A stretch of DNA of 64,000 nt, taken from NCBI RefSeq assembly GCF_027568515.1, contig NZ_JANKZF010000001.1, positions 62,001 to 126,000 on the forward strand. Direction: 5' to 3'. Both the position numbers and the translations under genes were made by a program. A model generated the notes under the pieces. That model saw nothing but the letters and a program-made list of their open reading frames with translations, was not told where the DNA came from and ran no database searches. Below are positions 58,742 to 64,000 of the stretch, in pieces. Origin of the DNA: Arthrobacter sp. HY1533. Its GTDB lineage: Bacteria > Actinomycetota > Actinomycetes > Actinomycetales > Micrococcaceae. Position 1 is the stretch's first letter. Each line of letters begins with the position of its first letter.

Positions 58742-59278
58742 TCATTCCACGGTGTTGGCTCGGGCGTAGGCTTCCACTGCGGCGAAGGACCGTTCGTCCT
58801 GAATTCCGATCGTGAGTGCGCTGCGGCTGTCGTTGTAGGTGATATCAATGTCTATGTCGTTGACGTGCCACATCTTCCGCAAACCCTTCTGGCCGTGCCA
58901 TGGAATGGTTGGCTCCCCGTGGATGCCTGTCAACTGACTGAGAATGGCGTCGAAGCAACGAGTTGCATCGGGGTCTGGCGGCGCTGAATCCAGTCGGAGC
59001 TGTAAATGTATTGACTCTATGAGTCCGTCAAGTTCCCGCGAAGTGGCGAAGATGGGAGGGCCGTCGTCACTTGCTTCCAGGTGAAAATGATCCGCGATGT
59101 CACGAGAATCGTTTGTGCTCGCGGGAAACTTCTTTCCGGGGCCCCATCCCAGACGCTTGAACAAGGCATCCTTTTCAGCCTGACTCTTGGGCCAAGGATG
59201 GAGGACCGCTATTTCAACCAGGTCAACGATGGCTTCAGGCTGCGGAATTTCTCTCACAAAACGTTCTATCAATGTCAT
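58742..59278 (-). CDS. Hypothetical protein, possibly immunity-like
   Basis: The 178-residue product MTLIERFVREIPQPEAIVDL is acidic and soluble, with 'WPKSQAEKDALFKRLGWGPG', 'LEASDDGPPIFATSRELDGL' and 'DIDIDITYNDSRSALTIGIQ'. Its make-up (short, acidic, alpha/beta, no signal) resembles many single-gene immunity or SMI1-like proteins, but no family was recognised and no toxin gene is adjacent. It opens the accessory-looking right end of the window. Confidence 0.55.
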   Translation of the reverse strand: MTLIERFVREIPQPEAIVDLVEIAVLHPWPKSQAEKDALFKRLGWGPGKKFPASTNDSRDIADHFHLEASDDGPPIFATSRELDGLIESIHLQLRLDSAPPDPDATRCFDAILSQLTGIHGEPTIPWHGQKGLRKMWHVNDIDIDITYNDSRSALTIGIQDERSFAAVEAYARANTVE

Positions 59279-59574
59279 CCAGCCACGCTAGGCCGGAATG
59301 CAGCGGATGACCAGTGGCCCACAGGAAATCAACCCGGCAGGAAGACAGAAGCTCTCGGCACAGCCACATCCCAAGGCTGTCGCTTTCAACGCTAAAAAAG
59401 TCACATTCTTTCCAAGGCCAAATCACGCAACCCGAGGCGCAATGACTCTCGGTTCACGCTGTTTCGCAGGGGAACCCTCTGCGGGAAACCTTACCGAACG
59501 TCGTGGGGTCCTATTCGTTGTTTGGCTAGGCACTCATGCTGTAGCGTCTAGTGAAATCGATCTTGGGGGATTTA

Positions 59575-60006
59575 ATGAAATGGTCATCGGTTTCGCTAGT
59601 TACTGCTTCGGGCCTTGCGCTTCTTCTGCTGAGCGGCTGTTCCGGGCAGACAGGAATCACGGCACTCGACCGTGACGCCACACCCGAAGATGCTTTGCCT
59701 GCCTTCATCACCGTCCCCGATCCTGCCAACCGTGAATCAGCGCGGCTGCTGGCAACCCGTGATGGAGTCCGCTATTTCGTTGCGGAAAGCGATGATTCCA
59801 AGACAGCGTGCCTCGCAGTAGTTCCACCTGGCGAGCCCCCGAATTGGGTTATGGGATGTGGCCCGAATACCGGCCCTGGCGAGATCCTCGAGACAACTGG
59901 AGCAGCCATGTCATCCGCACGACTCCTTGCAGATGACTCTGAAACAGAAAAACTAGAACCTGGCTGGACCAAGGTTACGGAAAACATTCTCGTCCGAGAT
60001 CCGTAA
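59575..60006 (+). CDS. Small lipoprotein, function unknown
   Basis: From ATG 59575, with GGGGGA upstream, the 143-residue precursor has signal 'MKWSSVSLVTASGLALLLL' ending in lipobox LSGC. The mature part has 'VRYFVAESDDSKTACLAVVP' and 'WVMGCGPNTG' with two cysteines that could pair. An in-frame GTG at 59551 is an alternative start. Similar short lipoproteins occur repeatedly in this end of the window. Confidence 0.7.
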   Translation: MKWSSVSLVTASGLALLLLSGCSGQTGITALDRDATPEDALPAFITVPDPANRESARLLATRDGVRYFVAESDDSKTACLAVVPPGEPPNWVMGCGPNTGPGEILETTGAAMSSARLLADDSETEKLEPGWTKVTENILVRDP

Positions 60007-60175
60007 AGCCCATCAACTGCGTCACCCTTAAGCACGAGAACTGTAGAGCGAATCTGGCGCCGCAAACCGAAGGCTCCGCGGGATGGTACGTATGTTTTTA
60101 GTGATCAGTCATTTCATTCGCTCTTCGAAGTTCTTGGCGACCCTAAACGGGACGCTATGAAAGGGGTAAGGCTCT

Positions 60176-60676
60176 ATGGCAGCAAACAAGCCGATTCGCG
60201 TTAGCGTGACAGGCCATTGTCTGGTGATTGGGTCTCAGCCAGAGGCTTCGCGCATTGACCCGTTGGTCCTGCTACAGGGGCGCATGACAGGAGCAATCCC
60301 GGCGCCGGTCCAGCCGATGTCGCTCGAAGTGCAAACTGGCATTTATTCAGGCGTTGTGGACGTTACTGTCGAGGTTTGCTCTGTTGGACCGGAGGACCTG
60401 GCCTCCGGTTGGGAAGATATCGAAGAATATCCGCTCCGCGCAGAACAAGGCGAGATTGTCGTTGCGGGATTTGAATCCCTGCCGATCGTGGTTGGGGTGC
60501 TTGATAATGGGCCAATGGATTACAGGGTTCGGGTTCATGCTGTCGGCCGTGACGCTGACTTCGATCTCGCTGTCGAGGAATCGAGTGAAAGGTACCTGGT
60601 CTATATGTGGCCGGAACGGCCAAGAAGCAAGAAACGTCTGCGCGCAGGATCCCGTGCTGGAAGCCTCGGCTTCTAA
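60176..60676 (+). CDS. Hypothetical protein, beta-rich
   Basis: The 166-residue product MAANKPIRVSVTGHCLVIGS has AAGG upstream and a beta-strand-rich pattern ('VDVTVEVCSVGPEDL', 'GEIVVAGFESLPIVVGVLDN', 'MDYRVRVHAVGRDADFD') ending in a basic tail ('RPRSKKRLRAGSR'). This alternation fits a small beta-sandwich such as a competence-protein-J-like immunity fold, but this is only a guess. No neighbour indicates a role. Confidence 0.55.
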   Translation: MAANKPIRVSVTGHCLVIGSQPEASRIDPLVLLQGRMTGAIPAPVQPMSLEVQTGIYSGVVDVTVEVCSVGPEDLASGWEDIEEYPLRAEQGEIVVAGFESLPIVVGVLDNGPMDYRVRVHAVGRDADFDLAVEESSERYLVYMWPERPRSKKRLRAGSRAGSLGF

Positions 60677-60813
60677 GATCCCATGACATGGCGCCAGCCA
60701 TTGCAATCGAATTCCTTGGCCGCCAGACTTCTCTCAAGATCGCTGGGACAGCAATATCCCAAGGGGCACAGACAAACGGAGCGGGCTATCGTGAGTACCT
60801 GAGAGCCCAACGG

Positions 60814-60975
60814 CTACCGGGACGGCTCGTCTGTGTTCTGCCGAGCGTTCTGACTTTCCAGAATGGCGAGTGCTTTTTCACTCGCGTTGCGAATCCGATG
60901 TAGCGCACCAATAATGCTGATGCTCGCGAACAGAACGATGAGAATCAAGACGACGAGCAACAAAGTGATATCCAT
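60814..60975 (-). CDS. Single-span membrane small protein, 53 residues
   Basis: On the minus strand ATG 60975 opens a 53-residue protein: 'MDITLLLVVLILIVLFASIS', then 'IIGALHRIRNASEKALAILE' and a polar end with stop at 60814. A long hydrophobic N-terminal segment followed by a basic amphipathic helix is typical of small bitopic membrane proteins. The ribosome site is weak (GAG/AAG only). It fills an otherwise empty 450-base gap. Confidence 0.5.
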   Translation of the reverse strand: MDITLLLVVLILIVLFASISIIGALHRIRNASEKALAILESQNARQNTDEPSR

Positions 60976-61129
60976 GGACTTACTCTGTCAGATTAGGCAG
61001 CTCGATCGAAAGCGGTCCGCACATCAACGGCGTCAACTTGCATGTTGGCGTACTGATGAAGTACTCAGTGGGCCTAGCCTTTGTTTCAATGACGGAGCCC
61101 CCGCCGGGACGCTTGGTACGCTGAGTTTC

Positions 61130-61678
61130 ATGCCTAAACTTGTCGACCCGGCCGTCTCCTTCCATGAATCATGGGTGGAAGCCAAGGGTGAGTGGCCAGA
61201 CGGCCACCAGGACGGTTCAGGTATCCGCCCTGGCGATCGGTTCGAAACGACTGAGGACTTCGAAGCCTGGATAAAGCGCCTGACCCTGCCCGCTGATCCA
61301 GCAATGCTGTTCAGCGGGGTGCAAGTGACCGCGAACAGGTTTTGGATTGTGGAGAACGAAACCTACCTGGGAGCGATCGAACTCCGGCACGTTCTGACGC
61401 CTCTCATGCTCGACGCGGTCGGCCACATTGGCTACAACATCCGGCCAGCAGCTCGTAGACGTGGGATCGCGACTTGGGCCCTAAAATCTATCCTTCCTCA
61501 CGCCAGCAGCATTGGTCTGACACGGGTACTGCTCACCTGTGATGAACAAAACCTGCCATCAGCACGAACAATCGAGAAAAACGGTGGCGTCCTTGAAGAC
61601 GTACGCAGCACCGAACTTGGAGTCAAACGCAGGTATTGGATCGAGCTAGGACGTGACATTTACACGGTGGCTCCTTAG
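61130..61678 (+). CDS. GNAT family acetyltransferase (COG3981-like)
   Basis: From ATG 61130 the 182-residue protein has 'FHESWVEAKGEWPDGHQDGS' and 'FEAWIKRLTLPADP' in the N-terminal half, and acetyl-CoA loop 'NIRPAARRRGIATWALKSIL' with 'CDEQNLPSARTIEKNGGVLE' at the end, a combination typical of the predicted acetyltransferase group with this N-terminal FxExW motif. The frame stays open upstream to 60863, but that region overlaps the minus-strand small gene and looks non-coding. Substrate unknown. Confidence 0.85.
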   Translation: MPKLVDPAVSFHESWVEAKGEWPDGHQDGSGIRPGDRFETTEDFEAWIKRLTLPADPAMLFSGVQVTANRFWIVENETYLGAIELRHVLTPLMLDAVGHIGYNIRPAARRRGIATWALKSILPHASSIGLTRVLLTCDEQNLPSARTIEKNGGVLEDVRSTELGVKRRYWIELGRDIYTVAP

Positions 61679-61894
61679 GCCTTGGTGGCTCTCCGACAAC
61701 AGCGGATGGGTCACGATGGCCAATATGATTCCCATTGAACAAACTAGGCTTGCGAAGACAAACCCATCATCGCTGTGCATATTTAGGCCGATGCTGGCTG
61801 GCAGCCACATCACGAGCCAGATGAGCACATCGATCCAGCACCCCCACCGGTTGCCTTTCTGAACACCAATGCGTGTAACCAACGCGATAGGCAT
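61646..61894 (-). CDS. Small two-span membrane protein (tentative)
   Basis: The 82-residue product has two hydrophobic stretches ('WIDVLIWLVMWLPASIGLNM' and 'FVFASLVCSMGIILAIVTHP') separated by a short acidic turn and followed by a basic tail. Its end overlaps the 3' end of the acetyltransferase gene by 33 bases on the other strand. The hydrophobic pattern supports it, but the start and ribosome site are unclear. Confidence 0.4.
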   Translation of the reverse strand: MPIALVTRIGVQKGNRWGCWIDVLIWLVMWLPASIGLNMHSDDGFVFASLVCSMGIILAIVTHPLLSESHQGLRSHRVNVTS

Positions 61895-62207
61895 CCCATC
61901 CCCGTCGCTTGGCGAGCTGCGAACTTTCCCTTCGTTACCAGGAACTCTCGTGATTCATCGAAGCACGGCAACGCTTGTCGCTTCATCCTCCCGTAGGAGG
62001 AATGCGCACCGGTCACTTCGTTAGATGGGTTCATCCCTTGGCATGACTGGCATTCTTGTGCCAACTGCAAGACTTGACCGGTGAACACGCGCCAGGTTGC
62101 CACCCTGCCGGCCACTGACCATCGTGGCCCAGGGCTATGCCTGAGATTGGCGTGGAGAGCCCTGCTAGGCTCTATACCGCGAAGATCTGAACGTAACGGT
62201 GGGGGAA
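61895..62207. other. Intergenic region, nothing recognised
   Basis: These 313 bases hold no convincing gene in either direction. A CCTCCCGTAGGAGG near-palindrome (61988-62001) could be a short hairpin. The promoter of the lipoprotein at 62208 should be in the last part. Confidence 0.4.
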
Positions 62208-62606
62208 ATGAAGTCGAAGAAAATTATGGCCGTGACTGCGGTGGTCGGAACGATGGTGCTGACAGGCTGCGGTGTGTCGCCTGAAGCTGCAGGTGACAAC
62301 ATCTCTACTCGCGTGGAGAACTGTATCGGGGGCTTCGAGAACATCTGGAATTCGACCCCTGTCGAGGGTGATGCGTCCGAACTTCCCCGGGAGACCGTGA
62401 CGGTAGTGTCTGAGACAGGGCGGATTTTTGATGCCATGCGCAGGACACCGGACGGGACAGCAGAGGCCGTCGCACCAGAGGACATCAACTACAAGGTCCA
62501 TGTAGATGATTCCTGGCCGAAGAACCATGCCATGGTGATTGACACCGCAACCGGCAAGGTCCTTGACACCATCAAGATCCCCGATGGTAGGAGCATATGT
62601 GATTAG
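62208..62606 (+). CDS. Small lipoprotein, function unknown
   Basis: From ATG 62208 (GTG 62199 is an alternative) the 132-residue precursor has signal 'MKSKKIMAVTAVVGTMVL' and lipobox LTGC. The mature part ('RVENCIGGFENIWNSTPVEG', 'DSWPKNHAMVIDTATGKVLD', ending 'GRSICD') has two cysteines far apart. No family recognised. It is the second short lipoprotein in this region. Confidence 0.7.
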   Translation: MKSKKIMAVTAVVGTMVLTGCGVSPEAAGDNISTRVENCIGGFENIWNSTPVEGDASELPRETVTVVSETGRIFDAMRRTPDGTAEAVAPEDINYKVHVDDSWPKNHAMVIDTATGKVLDTIKIPDGRSICD

Positions 62607-62763
62607 GCGCTGGAATCGGCCAGAGCAATGAACAGTCGCCCACAGAGCTTCCTGGGTCGCGCGCCCATTCTGAACCGACACCGCAAAAACACCTGCTGGC
62701 CCGTTACTGGGATGTTGGCGGTCCTTCTCGAATGCGGAACCCTGCACGGGTATCGTCGCCCCG

Positions 62764-63396
62764 CTACCCCTGCAGAATAAACATTCCGTCCGGAACCTCA
62801 GTGGATTCTCGCAACCGGTTTGCCGAGAATACGCTCACGGACCACGGTGACTCGTCATGGAACGGGCTGAGATGCCAGTCCGAGAAACGATGGGAGAGGG
62901 TCATTGATGACCCGGCCACTGCATTGTCCTGGTCCACGGGTCCGCCCTGGATGGCTGTGGTGGTTCCGACGATTAAGATACCGCCGGCCTCCAGCAGTTC
63001 TCCCACCTGGTCAAAGGTTGAGCGTAGGTCGTTTGCTGAAAGAAAGGCCGGAACGTTTCCGGACATGAGCACGACGTCGTAGGCCTGCGGCAAGCCGTTG
63101 AGTGCCAGGAGTTCCGGGGTGGCGTCGGCGGCAGCCATTTGGCGAAACCATGTCCGGTCATAGAGGTCGCCGGCAACTTCAAGTACCTCTGGCGTGGGAT
63201 CGATTCCGTACGCGGCGTGGCCACGGGCCCGCAGTCCGTTGACAGCATTCCCAATGCCGCATCCAATATCGAGGACCCGGGCGCATCGCTTGCTCATCAT
63301 GTCAATGAAACGTACGTCGACTTCCATGTCTGTGCCAGCATCTGCATGGTGGCGCATTTTCGCTGCATAACTCTCGTAGTCTCGCCCCGGGCTCAT
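62764..63396 (-). CDS. Class I SAM-dependent methyltransferase
   Basis: The 210-residue protein has motif I 'CARVLDIGCGIGNAVNGLRA', the acidic end of strand 2 'AYGIDPTPEVLEVA', post-I 'ADATPELL' and 'YDVVLMSGNVPAFLSANDLR' (motif II/III). The C-terminal part ('VFSANRLRESTEVPDGMFIL') likely forms the substrate side. Substrate unknown; resembles small ubiE/Methyltransf_25-like enzymes. Monocistronic. Confidence 0.85.
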   Translation of the reverse strand: MSPGRDYESYAAKMRHHADAGTDMEVDVRFIDMMSKRCARVLDIGCGIGNAVNGLRARGHAAYGIDPTPEVLEVAGDLYDRTWFRQMAAADATPELLALNGLPQAYDVVLMSGNVPAFLSANDLRSTFDQVGELLEAGGILIVGTTTAIQGGPVDQDNAVAGSSMTLSHRFSDWHLSPFHDESPWSVSVFSANRLRESTEVPDGMFILQG

Positions 63397-63536
63397 GACC
63401 CCAGCCTCCCATGAAACACGCTGCGACTTGAGGAATCAGTGCACGGTGTCGGTTGCTACCCAAAAGCGCCATGTACCTCAAGGAACCCTGAGTGCACAGT
63501 CATGTCGCGGTGTGGGCCACAACCAACGTTGGGAAG

Positions 63537-64000
63537 CTACGAGGCGTTGACGGACGCTACAATTTCCGACGCGGCCCGTGCCGGTGCGACCGCGCTGGTC
63601 TCGATGATGTGTGCTCCCCTTGCCAGCCAGCCTTGGAATGCTTCGGTGCAGGGGGTCAGGTAGCTGAATCGAAAGCCGAGGGGCCCATCACGGAGTCTTC
63701 CTGGATTTTTCCGTCGGAGGGCGCCTTGATCGGCGTGAAGCACGAAATGGCGCACCGGGATTCCGTAGGCGGCCAAACCGTGGCTGATCTCCCGCCAGTA
63801 TGACTCAGCCAGAACTGTCATCGGTATGACAAAGGTTCCCCCGGTGTAGTCAAGGATGCGCTGAGCCGTCTCGACGACAAGCGACCGCCACGGTGGCCAG
63901 TTCTGAAAATTGTCCATGTCGGGGAGCCCTGGGTGGACATCCATCGGGGTCTCGTCAACCTTTTCGGCGTCGAACACATGAGAATCAGGGAACAGCTGCG
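63537..64000 (-). CDS. TmrB-like P-loop protein (partial, 5' end off window)
   Basis: The frame is open to the right edge; the 154 visible residues begin in mid-protein (QLFPDSHVFDAEKVDETPMD). 'FQNWPPWRSLVVETAQRIL', 'GGTFVIPMTVLAESYWREIS' and 'YGIPVRHFVLHADQGALRR' match the middle and end of the Bacillus tunicamycin-resistance protein TmrB ('FQSYPLWR', 'LIVPMTIVHPEYFNEI', 'VHHFTLMASKETLLKR'). The P-loop would lie beyond the window. TmrB-like ATPases occur widely as AAA/zeta-toxin-like kinases of uncertain role, so resistance cannot be assumed. Confidence 0.75.
   Translation of the reverse strand, partial: QLFPDSHVFDAEKVDETPMDVHPGLPDMDNFQNWPPWRSLVVETAQRILDYTGGTFVIPMTVLAESYWREISHGLAAYGIPVRHFVLHADQGALRRKNPGRLRDGPLGFRFSYLTPCTEAFQGWLARGAHIIETSAVAPARAASEIVASVNAS

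Noticed and set aside
63537-64000. Tunicamycin-resistance gene
   Set aside because: Resemblance to TmrB is limited to the visible C-terminal two thirds, and the family is broad, so no resistance function was claimed.

Overview
The window is high-GC DNA with dense, often overlapping genes (ATGA and GTGA junctions), many GTG starts and short actinobacterial promoter-like motifs. Gene content (NiCoT-linked urease, an ADH-A-like alcohol dehydrogenase, GH65/beta-PGM, LCP protein, Ohr/OhrR) and the many TetR, LacI and MocR regulators suggest a soil actinobacterium of the Micrococcaceae, Arthrobacter-like. This is inferred from protein resemblance; no rRNA or tRNA gene was found to confirm it.

Layout. 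0-4.1 kb: the 5' part of a DeoR/LacI-type hybrid regulator, a Tat-exported beta-propeller protein, and an acetyltransferase with a small membrane protein. 4.2-9.1 kb: a minus-strand phosphonate-uptake operon, phnD-phnC-phnE (fused double permease) followed by a zinc alcohol dehydrogenase of the phosphonate-associated type. 9.4-15.8 kb: a plus-strand five-gene uptake operon (FecCD permease, ATPase, binding lipoprotein, then two CydD/CydC-like half-transporters) behind a metal-box-like sequence. 15.8-19.3 kb: a LysP-like amino-acid permease, a lipoprotein and the ohrR-ohr peroxide-defence pair. 19.3-25.5 kb: a complete urease operon ureABCEFGD plus a nickel transporter. 25.6-33 kb: small hypothetical genes, an oxidoreductase divergent from a TetR regulator, a MocR regulator, and a sugar-isomerase-like/MFS operon.

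33.2-44 kb is a glycoside/ester degradation district: carboxylesterase plus GH3 enzyme facing a TetR regulator across a palindromic operator; an MFS transporter, PAP2 phosphatase and second GH3 in one operon; and a convergent membrane-anchored GH5 enzyme resembling endoglycoceramidases. 44-52.9 kb holds metabolic singles: an ABM-domain protein, VOC and DHFR-like proteins, an EamA exporter with LysR, an M20 amidohydrolase, a MobA-like nucleotidyltransferase, and a TetR-ADH pair. 52.9-57.3 kb is a disaccharide-phosphorylase operon (LacI, beta-phosphoglucomutase, GH65). An LCP cell-wall ligase follows.

From about 58.7 kb to the right edge the character changes: small lipoproteins, tiny membrane proteins and unrecognised proteins are scattered with a GNAT acetyltransferase, a methyltransferase and a partial TmrB-like protein, with looser spacing. 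This looks like accessory DNA.

The least ordinary items are the FecCD plus CydDC-like uptake operon, the membrane-GH5 fusion with its surrounding glycosidase genes, and 18-bp REP-like tandem repeats that have become the N-termini of UreD and of the phosphonate-linked dehydrogenase.
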